A stretch of 6,326 nt of DNA. Source: Rhizobiaceae bacterium. Its GTDB lineage: Bacteria > Pseudomonadota > Alphaproteobacteria > Rhizobiales > Rhizobiaceae. Shown here piece by piece: positions 1 to 5,500 of this stretch. Both the position numbers and the translations under genes were made by a program. Position 1 is the first letter of the stretch; each line of letters starts with the position of its first letter. The stretch is from NCBI GenBank assembly GCA_016793565.1, contig JAEUMA010000596.1:1-6326 (forward strand), given 5' to 3'. A model generated the notes under the pieces. That model was not told the DNA's origin. It did no database searches and saw only the letters and a list, made by a program, of their open reading frames with translations.

Positions 1-490
1 TGGGATTGTCGAACTCCTTGCGGATGCCGGCCATGCCGACCTCGACATACTCGGCGGCCGACTGCAGTGCGCCCTCGACCGCGATGGTGGCGCGGTAGCG
101 GTCGGCGAAGTTCGATGCGAGATCCACGGCCAGATGGCCGCCCATCGAGCTGCCCATGTAGACCGGCCTCTCCAGGCCGAGCGCGTCGGACAAGGCGTTG
201 GGGAACGCCATCATCCGCGCCTTGGTCATGTTGTATTCGGTTTCCCACCAGCGCACGCCGTGTGGCGGCAGCGACTTGCCGTGGTAGGGCAGGTCGAAAG
301 CGATGACCCGGAAGTCGCGCGTGGCCTCGGCGTCGCACAGGAGGTTGCGATACTGGCGGCCGTCGGAACCCGCCGTGTGTCCGACGATCAGCGGAATGCC
401 CTGTCCGGCCTCCTCGTAATACACGCGGTACTCGATGCCTTCGACCGTAAGGTAGACGTAGCGGCCGGTGATGGGATCGTGACGCGACAT
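1..490 (-). CDS. alpha/beta hydrolase, C-terminal part outside the window
   Basis: The visible 163 residues are the N-terminal half of an alpha/beta-hydrolase-fold enzyme. A His-Thr-Ala-Gly stretch at residues 38-41 sits where the oxyanion-hole loop is expected. A strand and turn reading F-D-L-P-Y-H-G-K-S at 65-73 is typical of the fold. The nucleophile elbow G-S-S-M-G-G at 113-118 gives Ser115 as the likely catalytic serine. The catalytic acid and histidine would lie beyond the window edge. The ATG is preceded by GGGAGGG about 8 nt upstream, inside the end of the preceding gene, and only 3 nt separate the two genes, so they are probably co-transcribed and translationally linked. Cytoplasmic; no signal peptide is visible. 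In this operon it could hydrolyse an ester, amide or ring-opened product made by the monooxygenase, a role like RutD, but the substrate cannot be read from the sequence. The fold is secure; the specific function is inference. Confidence 0.9.
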   Translation of the reverse strand, partial: MSRHDPITGRYVYLTVEGIEYRVYYEEAGQGIPLIVGHTAGSDGRQYRNLLCDAEATRDFRVIAFDLPYHGKSLPPHGVRWWETEYNMTKARMMAFPNALSDALGLERPVYMGSSMGGHLAVDLASNFADRYRATIAVEGALQSAAEYVEVGMAGIRKEFDNP

Positions 491-493
491 GGT

Positions 494-868
494 TCAGGCC
501 CTCCCGTTGCGCACGTCGCGCATCAGCGTCGTAAGGCGGTTGAGCGCCGGCAGATAGGCGAAGGTCTCGTCGGTTGCCGAGATGGTCATGCCGTGCCGGA
601 CCGCGGCCGACTGGATGCACTGGTAGAAGGGCACCGGCTTGTCCATGAGCAGTTGCGACCACTGCTCGGCCGTACCGCCCACCTCGATGCGGTGATGGCC
701 CGACGAGGTGCCCGATCCGACGCCCGTGAGCTTGCCGTCGGCGAAGTCGAGCACGGCCTTTTCGCCGTCCATCGAAAGCGCGATCGTTCCGTTGAGATAG
801 CGGGTTTCCCGCTTGAACTCGAAGTCGTCGCGCGCACGCGCGATCAACCGATCGATGTCGATCAGCAT
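494..868 (-). CDS. small SCP2-like (sterol carrier protein 2 fold) protein
   Basis: A 124-residue protein with no signal peptide or membrane segment. Its pattern resembles stand-alone SCP2 domains: a short N-terminal helix, then strands around G-T-I-A-L-S-M-D-G-E-K, D-F-A-D-G-K and I-E-V-G-G, then T-A-E-Q-W-S-Q-L-L and a C-terminal helix L-N-R-L-T-T-L-M. SCP2 domains form a hydrophobic tunnel and bind lipids or other apolar ligands; no catalytic residue is expected. An in-frame TTG at 874 would give a longer protein, but GGAGGAG at 876-882 lies 7 nt before the ATG at 868 and only 1 nt from the TTG, so the ATG is the real start. It lies 57 nt after the monooxygenase gene and 3 nt before the hydrolase gene. 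A role in holding or delivering a hydrophobic substrate is plausible. The SCP2 assignment rests on pattern only. Confidence 0.75.
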   Translation of the reverse strand: MLIDIDRLIARARDDFEFKRETRYLNGTIALSMDGEKAVLDFADGKLTGVGSGTSSGHHRIEVGGTAEQWSQLLMDKPVPFYQCIQSAAVRHGMTISATDETFAYLPALNRLTTLMRDVRNGRA

Positions 869-896
869 CGTCAAACTCCTCCGTAGTGACTTGTTG

Positions 897-915
897 CGGC
901 GCGCCCTGGGCGCCG
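897..915 (-). other. GC-rich hairpin between monooxygenase and SCP2-like genes
   Basis: CGGCGC at 897-902 pairs with GCGCCG at 910-915 around a 7-nt loop, in the 57-nt gap between two minus-strand genes. No T-run follows, so it is not a typical intrinsic terminator. It could act as an RNA processing or stability element that lets upstream and downstream messages accumulate differently. In DNA this GC-rich such a hairpin may also arise by chance. Confidence 0.3.
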
Positions 916-925
916 GGCCGTGCCT

Positions 926-2062
926 CTACTTGCGCAGGCCGGCCTGCTTGAGCAGCGGCATCACCCTCTCGTTGAAGAAGGGCAGTTCCTCATTGTAGTC
1001 CACCATCGTCAGCAGCACGCCGTCGACATCGGTCTTCTTCAGGTCGACCAGACCCTGTGCGACCTGCTCGGGCGTGCCGATGAGCGGAAATCCGCCCCAG
1101 CCGGCGATGAAGCGCTCCTTGAACTTCTGGTACATTTCGGCGGAATGGTTCTGGGACTGGACCTGAAGCACCGTTGCGATGTTCTCGCAGGCTTCCCAGT
1201 CGCCCTTCTGCTTGACGTAGTAGTCGTAATAGTCCCAGGCTTCCTTCTCTGTCTCGCGGACGACGACCGGGCAGGCCGTGAAGGTGCCGAGTTTCTTGCC
1301 ATAGCGTTGGTAGGCGAGGTCCTTGACCTTCTTCACCCAGGCAGCGCCCGCTTCCATGTCCTGCATGAAGCCGAAGTTGAAATCGCAGTACTTGGCGGTG
1401 AACTCCAGACCCTTGCCAGAAGCTCCCGCGCAGATCAGCACGGGGCGGCCGGCAGCGCTGTAGGGCTTCGGATTGCTGACCGCGTCCTTGACCTTGAGGA
1501 ACTGACCCTCGAAGTCGATATTGTTGCGCTTCCACAGCGCCTCGACGATGGCCATCCATTCGTCGGCATAGTCGTAGCGGGTGTCGTGCTCCATCATCGG
1601 ACGGCCGAACATCTCCATCTCGGGAGTGAACCAGCCGGTCACCAGGTTGAGGCCGTAGCGTCCCTTGGAGATGTGGTCGACGGTCGTTGCCATCTTGGCG
1701 GCGACGATCGGATGAAGGGTGGGGACATGGGTGGTGGAGAAGAACTGCAGCTTCGACGTCGAAGCAGCCAGAGCCGCCGCCCAGGTGAAGGTGTCCATGT
1801 TCACGCCGTTGAAGTCGGTCGGGCCGCCAAAGCCCCGCCAGCGCGCGATCGGCACCATGCACTCCCAGCCGGCTTCCTCGAGCTGCCGCGCAATCTTCAG
1901 ATTGTGGTCGAAGGTCGGCTCGAAGGTCGTCTCGGCCTCCGTGATGGCGCAGGCGCCCGAGCAGTTGGTGCCGAAGGTGCCGAGCTTCAGCGCATTGTCG
2001 TTGAACATCGGATTGCCGCTCTCGTGGAACAGCTCCGTCATGTCTTGGTTTTGGTAGTCCAT
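926..2062 (-). CDS. RutA-like FMN-dependent monooxygenase (luciferase-like, group C)
   Basis: A 378-residue luciferase-like TIM-barrel enzyme that needs reduced FMN from a partner reductase and O2. Co-linear resemblance to E. coli RutA (pyrimidine oxygenase) as recalled is clear: R-G-F-G-G-P-T-D-F at 76-84, S-T-S-K-L-Q near 101-106, I-V-A-A-K-M-A near 119-125, D-H-I-S-K-G-R-Y-G-L-N-L-V-T-G-W at 129-144, I-C-A-G around the middle, and V-D-G-V-L-L-T with E-R-V-M-P-L near the C-terminus. Asn139 in the N-L-V-T-G-W motif matches the conserved flavin/O2-site Asn of RutA. RutA, DszA and HcbA1 are known to use a flavin-N5-peroxide. The N-terminus is about 20 residues longer than the barrel needs. The ATG has TGGAG 9 nt upstream and lies 33 nt after the CMD gene. 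The family is secure. The substrate is unknown and need not be uracil, since rutB and rutC are not visible. Confidence 0.93.
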   Translation of the reverse strand: MDYQNQDMTELFHESGNPMFNDNALKLGTFGTNCSGACAITEAETTFEPTFDHNLKIARQLEEAGWECMVPIARWRGFGGPTDFNGVNMDTFTWAAALAASTSKLQFFSTTHVPTLHPIVAAKMATTVDHISKGRYGLNLVTGWFTPEMEMFGRPMMEHDTRYDYADEWMAIVEALWKRNNIDFEGQFLKVKDAVSNPKPYSAAGRPVLICAGASGKGLEFTAKYCDFNFGFMQDMEAGAAWVKKVKDLAYQRYGKKLGTFTACPVVVRETEKEAWDYYDYYVKQKGDWEACENIATVLQVQSQNHSAEMYQKFKERFIAGWGGFPLIGTPEQVAQGLVDLKKTDVDGVLLTMVDYNEELPFFNERVMPLLKQAGLRK

Positions 2063-2095
2063 AAGAGTTTACTCCAGAAGGGGCGTTTTAAGGCG

Positions 2096-2500
2096 TCAGA
2101 CGCCCATTTCGGTGAAAACTTCCTGGGCGACCCGGAAGCTGTCGATGGAGGCGGGAACCCCGCAATAGATGGCGACCTGAAGGAACACTTCGCGAATCTC
2201 TTCCTTGCTGAGCCCGTTGTTGAGCGCGCCGCGAACATGGAGCTTCAGCTCGTGCGGGCGATTGAGCGCGGAAATCATGGCGAGGTTCAGGAAGGAACGC
2301 GTGCGGCGGTCGAGCCCCGGCCGGTTCCATACCGCATCCCAGCAATATTCCGTCACCAGTTCCTGGATCGGCCAGTTGAAGTCCGTGGCCTTGGCGATCG
2401 AACCGTCGACATAGGCCGAGCCGAGCACGGCGCGACGCGTCTCCAGTCCCTTGTGAAAACGGTCGGAAAGTTCCGCGCCGTCGGGTGACTTTACGTGCAT
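2096..2500 (-). CDS. carboxymuconolactone decarboxylase family protein, PcaC-like
   Basis: A 134-residue all-helical protein of the CMD/AhpD-like superfamily, close to PcaC (4-carboxymuconolactone decarboxylase) in layout. Motifs, in order: R-R-A-V-L-G at 22-27, the Y-V-D-G-S turn at 30-34, W-x-x-V-W-x-R-P-G-L at 54-63, E-L-K-L-H at 84-88 with conserved His88, N-N-G-L-S near 94-98, and I-Y-C-G-V-P-A at 111-117. The redox CXXC of AhpD is absent, so a peroxidase role is unlikely. In the protocatechuate pathway PcaC decarboxylates a lactone, but no other pca gene is visible here. The protein therefore more likely acts on a different lactone, cyclic or enol acid made in this pathway, or is a structural relative with a new reaction. 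The ATG has an AAGG site 8 nt upstream and lies 60 nt after the flavin reductase stop. The family call is strong; the reaction is open. Confidence 0.9.
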   Translation of the reverse strand: MHVKSPDGAELSDRFHKGLETRRAVLGSAYVDGSIAKATDFNWPIQELVTEYCWDAVWNRPGLDRRTRSFLNLAMISALNRPHELKLHVRGALNNGLSKEEIREVFLQVAIYCGVPASIDSFRVAQEVFTEMGV

Positions 2501-2554
2501 TTCGATGCCTTTCTGAAGGTCCTTGGCATGCGGCTTCCGCCGCCGGAAAATGAC

Positions 2555-2570
2555 GCCGGGCTACCCCGGC
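2555..2570 (-). other. short hairpin over the flavin reductase stop codon
   Basis: GCCGGG at 2555-2560 and CCCGGC at 2565-2570 form a 6-bp stem with a 4-nt loop across the end of the flavin reductase gene. A second weaker stem, TTCCG/CGGAA at 2535-2539 and 2544-2548, lies just downstream on the transcribed strand. Neither is followed by a clear T-tract, so full termination is unlikely. They may give partial attenuation or mRNA protection in the 60-nt gap. This reading is tentative. Confidence 0.3.
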
Positions 2571-3100
2571 ACGGGGATGGCCTTCGACCGCGCGAACCCG
2601 CCGTCCTCGTAGAGGAGGGGAGCGATGTCTTGCCGGATACGGATGGAGACGACTTCGCCGAAGATCACGTCATGGGAGCCGACGGTGGCCGCGCTCTGGA
2701 CATCGCACACGAGAACGGCCTGGGCGTCGCTCAGCACCGGGACAGAGTCCACGGTCTCCCAGTCGCCATAGGCGAAGCGGGCCTCGTCCTTCAGCTTGCC
2801 GCTGAACAGAGGCACGAGATGCACATGCGAGACGTGCAGGATGTTGACCGCGAAGCGGCCGCGCTGGTGCAGCGGCTGGCTGATCGACGCGGAGCGGTTG
2901 ATGCACACCAGCAGCGTCGCCGGATCAGCGGTGACCGACTGCACGGCGGTCGCCGCCATGCCCACGCGCCGCCCTTCCATGGAGGTGGTGATAAGGCTCA
3001 CCGTTGACGTCAGACGGCGCATGGCCTGCTTGAAGGCAGCGCCGAGATCCGTCGTCGTGAACGGCTGATGGTACAGACGCGGAAAAGCGTCGACGTCCAT
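2561..3100 (-). CDS. flavin reductase, FMN-binding split-barrel type (RutF/HpaC-like)
   Basis: A 179-residue flavin:NAD(P)H reductase of the small two-component monooxygenase type. It supplies reduced FMN by diffusion to an oxygenase, here most likely the RutA-like enzyme of the same operon. Features seen: F-K-Q-A-M-R-R-L-T-S-T-V near 23-34, the flavin-site segment G-M-A-A-T-A-V-Q-S-V at 47-56, P-A-T-L-L-V-C-I-N near 60-68, G-R-F-A-V-N-I-L at 81-88, and G-S-H-D-V-I-F-G-E-V at 141-150, the equivalent of the family's G-D-H-x-x-x-x-G-x-V signature with Ser in place of Gly/Asp spacing. Two ATGs compete: GGAGG at 3108-3112 lies 7 nt from the ATG at 3100 but only 1 nt from the one at 3106, so 3100 is chosen. 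It is the first gene of the left operon and faces the SDR gene across a 202-nt control region. Family call secure; partner inferred. Confidence 0.92.
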   Translation of the reverse strand: MDVDAFPRLYHQPFTTTDLGAAFKQAMRRLTSTVSLITTSMEGRRVGMAATAVQSVTADPATLLVCINRSASISQPLHQRGRFAVNILHVSHVHLVPLFSGKLKDEARFAYGDWETVDSVPVLSDAQAVLVCDVQSAATVGSHDVIFGEVVSIRIRQDIAPLLYEDGGFARSKAIPVPG

Positions 3101-3153
3101 GTGCATTCCTCCCGAAAGCCGACCGACCTTCCGATCCGTCGGCTTGTGCTCTC

Positions 3154-3182
3154 AGATTTCAGATTGTCTGATAATCTGTCAA
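3154..3182 (-). promoter_or_regulatory. possible promoter for the left operon
   Basis: On the minus strand a perfect -35 hexamer TTGACA spans 3182-3177. At 17-bp spacing the -10 position (3159-3154) reads AAATCT, a poor match, so the exact -10 is uncertain. TTGACA also forms part of the repeated operator word, so it may be conserved for repressor binding rather than for RNA polymerase. The position, 54-82 bp before the ATG at 3100, is reasonable. Confidence 0.4.
3160..3178. promoter_or_regulatory. operator-like palindrome A (candidate GntR site, left operon)
   Basis: CAGATTGTCTGATAATCTG is palindromic about T3169, with 8 of 9 arm positions matching. Its size and symmetry suit a dimeric winged-helix regulator of the GntR/FCD class, and a gntR gene lies in the right operon. 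The left half with its centre, CAGATTGTCTGAT, recurs exactly upstream of the HIBADH gene at 5506-5518. Read on the minus strand, the site lies directly downstream of a perfect TTGACA -35 word, so binding would block left-operon transcription. That GntR binds here is inference. Confidence 0.72.
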
Positions 3183-3197
3183 TAGGGAAATTTTGGA

Positions 3198-3226
3198 TTG
3201 ACAGATTCTCAGATATTCTGCTCGTC
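3198..3226 (+). promoter_or_regulatory. possible promoter for the right operon
   Basis: A perfect -35 hexamer TTGACA lies at 3198-3203, mirroring the one on the other strand. The sequence at 17-bp spacing, CTCGTC at 3221-3226, is a poor -10. Operator-like site B fills the spacer, as expected for repression by steric block. The start codon follows at 3303. As on the left, the hexamer may be part of the operator only. Confidence 0.38.
3202..3220. promoter_or_regulatory. operator-like palindrome B (candidate GntR site, right operon)
   Basis: CAGATTCTCAGATATTCTG is palindromic about A3211 with 7 of 9 arm positions matching. It is the mirror partner of site A, 42 bp centre to centre, about four helical turns, which puts both on one face of the DNA. 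It directly follows the TTGACA at 3198-3203 facing the SDR gene. It is a weaker palindrome than site A, so its affinity may be lower. Confidence 0.66.
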
Positions 3227-3302
3227 TGTCGGGAAAAGACGGTCCGGTGGATCGACGGGTGAGTCTGCCCGTCGATGGTGGGCTTTCGATCGGGAGGAAT
3301 TG

Positions 3303-4070
3303 ATGGAGTTGAAGGGTAAGGTTTGCATCGTGACGGGCGGTGCCAGCGGCATCGGTCACGCCGTGGCGAACCTGTTTGTGCGTCAGGGCGCCGCGGTGGT
3401 CGTCGCCGACGTCAATCGAGACGGAGCGCTGGCCGCCGCGCAGAAGCTCGGTGCGTCGGCGCTGGGCGTCGGCTGCGACGTTTCGTCGGCCGCCGATGTC
3501 GCCGGCATGGTTGCGCAGGCGCTGGCCGCCTTCGGCCGCGTCGACGTGCTGGTCAACAACGCTGGCTTCGGCATGACCGGCAACGTGGTCACAACCCCCG
3601 AGGAGCAGTGGGATCGGCTGATGGCGGTGAATGTGAAGGGCATGTTCCTGTGCGCCAAGCACGTGGTGCCGGTGATGAAGGCGCAAGGCGGCGGCTCGAT
3701 CATCAACACGACCTCCTATACGGTAACCTCGGCCATCGCCGACCGCACGGCCTACGTCGCCTCGAAGGGTGCGATAACCGCGCTCACCAAAGCGATGGCC
3801 ATGGACCATGCCCGCGACGGCATCCGGGTCAATGCGGTGGCCCCCGGCACCGTGGACAGTCCCTACATTGAGCGCATCCTGTCGGTCGCTCCCGACCCTG
3901 CCTCGCGCCGCGCCGAGTTCAACGCCCGCGCCGTGATGAACCGCATGGGCCAGCCGGACGAAATCGCGGAGGCGTTTCTGTTTCTGGCCTCGGACCGCTC
4001 GCGTTTCGCCACCGGCAGCATCGTGACGGTCGACGGCGGTTCCTCGATCGGCAACCATCTGGTGGCCTAG
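3303..4070 (+). CDS. short-chain dehydrogenase/reductase (classical SDR)
   Basis: A 255-residue classical SDR, the normal length for the family. It is an NAD(P)-dependent, soluble, probably tetrameric Rossmann-fold enzyme that interconverts an alcohol and a ketone. Motifs: the cofactor loop T-G-G-A-S-G-I-G at 11-18, Asp36 at the end of beta-2 (which favours NAD(H) over NADP(H)), C-D-V at 58-60, N-N-A-G at 85-88, and the catalytic tetrad Asn110, Ser138, Tyr151, Lys155, followed by P-G-T-V near 185-188 and the C-terminal V-D-G-G. The frame is open from 3198, but GGGAGG at 3292-3297 sits 5 nt before the ATG at 3303, and the homologous N-terminus begins there. It leads the right operon, 52 nt before an FMN reductase gene. 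A likely role is oxidation of a hydroxy intermediate of the pathway. The substrate cannot be told from SDR sequence alone. Confidence 0.94.
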   Translation: MELKGKVCIVTGGASGIGHAVANLFVRQGAAVVVADVNRDGALAAAQKLGASALGVGCDVSSAADVAGMVAQALAAFGRVDVLVNNAGFGMTGNVVTTPEEQWDRLMAVNVKGMFLCAKHVVPVMKAQGGGSIINTTSYTVTSAIADRTAYVASKGAITALTKAMAMDHARDGIRVNAVAPGTVDSPYIERILSVAPDPASRRAEFNARAVMNRMGQPDEIAEAFLFLASDRSRFATGSIVTVDGGSSIGNHLVA

Positions 4071-4122
4071 CGATGACAGCCATCACGACTTTCCGTCCCA
4101 TTGCCTGCGAGAGGACGCTGTC

Positions 4123-4674
4123 ATGAAGCTGGTCTGCATCAGCGGCAACTTCACTCGTCCGTCCCGCACCCGCGTGTTGCTCGAAAATGTGGCCGAGAGC
4201 TTCGCTCGCCACGCAGGCTGCAGCGCCGAGGTCTTCGATCTGCTGGATGCCGGGCCGCAGCTCGGCACGGCGACCGGACGCGATAACGCAGGTCCGGCGC
4301 ATCTGCTCATGTGGGAAGCGGTGCGCGGCTGCGACGCGCTGGCCGTCGCCTCGCCCGTTTACAAGGCGAGCTATAGCGGCCTGCTGAAGCACTTCTTCGA
4401 TCTGATGGAAATGGACATTCTCGCCGGCAAGCCGGTGCTGGTCGGCGCCACGGGCAAAGCGCCGACACATGCGCTGATGCTCGATCACCAGTTCCGTCCG
4501 CTGTTTGCGTTTTTTCGCGCGCTTGTCGTGCCGTCGTCGCTGTTTGCGCTGGACGCCGACTTCGAGGCTCCGGACAAACTCACCCAAACCATGCGGGCGA
4601 AAGTCGATTCGGCCGTGAGCGAAATAAAGAACCTTGCGGAAGCTCTGGCGACTGCCAGAAGCGGGCACCAATGA
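4123..4674 (+). CDS. NAD(P)H-dependent FMN reductase, MsuE/SsuE family
   Basis: A 183-residue flavodoxin-fold FMN reductase. Key motifs: S-G-N-F-T-R-P-S-R-T at 7-16, the FMN phosphate-binding loop typical of MsuE/SsuE, and S-P-V-Y-K-A-S-Y-S-G at 77-86, the family signature with Tyr84 at the pi-helix position of SsuE. G-A-T-G-K-A and A-L-M-L-D-H-Q-F-R-P-L-F-A-F-F follow, closest to MsuE as recalled. MsuE and SsuE feed FMNH2 to luciferase-like alkanesulfonate monooxygenases. Here the only visible luciferase-like enzyme is the RutA-like one in the divergent operon, which already has its own, unrelated reductase. Either this protein is a second supplier, or it serves an oxygenase outside the window. 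GAGG lies 8 nt before the ATG. The gene follows the SDR by 52 nt and precedes gntR by 45 nt, so it is probably in the same transcript. Confidence 0.92.
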   Translation: MKLVCISGNFTRPSRTRVLLENVAESFARHAGCSAEVFDLLDAGPQLGTATGRDNAGPAHLLMWEAVRGCDALAVASPVYKASYSGLLKHFFDLMEMDILAGKPVLVGATGKAPTHALMLDHQFRPLFAFFRALVVPSSLFALDADFEAPDKLTQTMRAKVDSAVSEIKNLAEALATARSGHQ

Positions 4675-4709
4675 TATTAGATAGCAACCTACGTCCCAAT
4701 CGAGGGTTG

Positions 4710-4722
4710 CAGATCACTGATG
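4710..4722. promoter_or_regulatory. weak operator-like word at the gntR start
   Basis: CAGATCACTGATG covers the gntR start codon and resembles the CAGATTGTCTGAT core with a central deletion and changes. It could mediate autoregulation, but the match is loose and may be chance. Confidence 0.2.
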
Positions 4723-5496
4723 ACACAGCCAGGAACCAGCACGCAGATGAGCGACGATTCCCGCGTTGACGATGTGCCTGATCTCGGTGACTTCGATCTC
4801 CAGATCCCGAAGCGCAGCGCGACGCTGCGCGCGATGGTGGAGGACAAGCTGCGGCAGGCCATCTCGGCCGGCCGGTTCCGGCCCGGGCAAAGGCTGATCG
4901 AGCGCGAATTGTGCGAGATGATCGGCGTTGGCCGGACCTCGATCCGCGAGGCCCTTCGCCAGTTGGAGGCCGAAGGACTGATCACCTCGCACCCGCACCG
5001 GGGCCCGTCCGTCAGTTCGATTTCGCTGGAGGAGGCCAAGCAGCTTTATTCAGTTCGCGCCCTGCTAGAGAGCTATTCCGGCCAGGAATTCGCCACCAAG
5101 GGCAGTGCGGAGGACATCGACCGGCTGGAGTCCAAGGTCGCCAAGTTCGCTCTGGCCGCCGACCGGTTCGAGGCAGATCCGAATGCCAACACCAGGCGTG
5201 ACCTTATCGAGGCGAAGACCTCCTTCTACGGCTGCCTGATGGAGGGTGGGCGCAACGTCTTCGTCCAGCAGATGCTGAAGCTGCTGCACAACCGCGTGAC
5301 CCTGCTGCGCATCACCTCGATGACGCAGCCAGGCCGGCTCCAGCATTCGGTCGACGAGATTCGCGACATATTGGCGGCGATCAAGGCGCGCGACGGCCAG
5401 CGCGCCGCCGATGCATGCCGTGTCCACATCGAGCGTGCGGCCGACACGGCCATTGCTTATCTGGCCAAGGTCGAGGAGCCGACAGGCGGTTCCTGA
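4720..5496 (+). CDS. GntR family transcriptional regulator, FCD (FadR-like) subfamily
   Basis: A 258-residue regulator with an N-terminal winged helix-turn-helix at about 34-100 (L-R-Q-A-I-S-A-G-R-F-R-P-G, then I-G-V-G-R-T-S-I-R-E-A-L-R-Q-L-E at 68-83 as the recognition region, and the wing H-P-H-R-G-P near 91-96) and a helical FCD effector domain at about 104-250. In most FCD proteins a metal is held by one Asp and three His. Here those positions appear to be Lys166, Tyr170, Ile214 and His236, so only the last ligand is kept and ligand binding may be metal-independent. It probably represses both arms and the HIBADH gene through the ATTGACAGATT-containing sites until a pathway intermediate binds. 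Start choice is uncertain: GAGGG lies 13 nt before the ATG at 4720 and AGGA 12 nt before an in-frame ATG at 4747. The 30-residue N-terminal tail is dispensable to the fold. Confidence 0.93.
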   Translation: MTQPGTSTQMSDDSRVDDVPDLGDFDLQIPKRSATLRAMVEDKLRQAISAGRFRPGQRLIERELCEMIGVGRTSIREALRQLEAEGLITSHPHRGPSVSSISLEEAKQLYSVRALLESYSGQEFATKGSAEDIDRLESKVAKFALAADRFEADPNANTRRDLIEAKTSFYGCLMEGGRNVFVQQMLKLLHNRVTLLRITSMTQPGRLQHSVDEIRDILAAIKARDGQRAADACRVHIERAADTAIAYLAKVEEPTGGS

Positions 5497-5500
5497 TCTA

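Larger units (their letters stand above)
3160..3220. repeat. 61-bp near-symmetric inverted repeat in the divergent control region
   Basis: Bases 3160-3183 and 3197-3220 are inverted copies, matching at 21 of 24 positions (mismatches 3166/3214, 3164/3216, 3172/3208), around a 13-bp AT-rich centre. The innermost 11 bp, AATCTGTCAAT at 3173-3183 and ATTGACAGATT at 3197-3207, are perfect. The structure sits midway between the two divergent start codons, 3100 and 3303. Each arm carries a 19-bp palindrome-like site, listed separately. The layout suggests cooperative binding of two dimers of a regulator controlling both operons. Confidence 0.85.

Noticed and set aside
869..874. Upstream TTG start for the SCP2-like gene
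   Set aside because: GGAGGAG would sit 1 nt from the TTG, too close for initiation, but 7 nt from the ATG at 868.
134..886. A 250-codon plus-strand frame opposite the hydrolase and SCP2-like genes
   Set aside because: It overlaps two supported genes on the other strand, and its Arg/Ala/Val/His-rich translation matches no family.
920..2488. A 522-codon open frame on the plus strand opposite the monooxygenase and CMD genes
   Set aside because: It is antisense to two clear protein families, has no recognisable motif, is rich in residues typical of GC-rich shadow frames, and has no suitable ribosome site.
926..3100. Assignment as a standard rut (uracil catabolism) operon
   Set aside because: Only RutA-like and RutF-like proteins are clear; RutB, RutC and RutG are absent from the window, and unrelated families take their place.
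3101..3106. Upstream ATG for the split-barrel flavin reductase
   Set aside because: GGAGG at 3108-3112 nearly touches this codon but is ideally spaced from the ATG at 3100.
3159..4058. A 299-codon minus-strand frame opposite the SDR gene
   Set aside because: It is antisense to an SDR with a complete catalytic tetrad, and its His/Arg/Gly-rich composition is typical of a shadow frame.
4071..4122. Possible promoter or small gene between the SDR and FMN reductase genes
   Set aside because: The 52-nt gap shows only the ribosome site of the second gene; no promoter, hairpin or open frame of note.
3919..4671. A 250-codon minus-strand frame opposite the FMN reductase
   Set aside because: The plus-strand gene carries full MsuE/SsuE motifs, and the antisense frame has no motifs and crosses two real genes.
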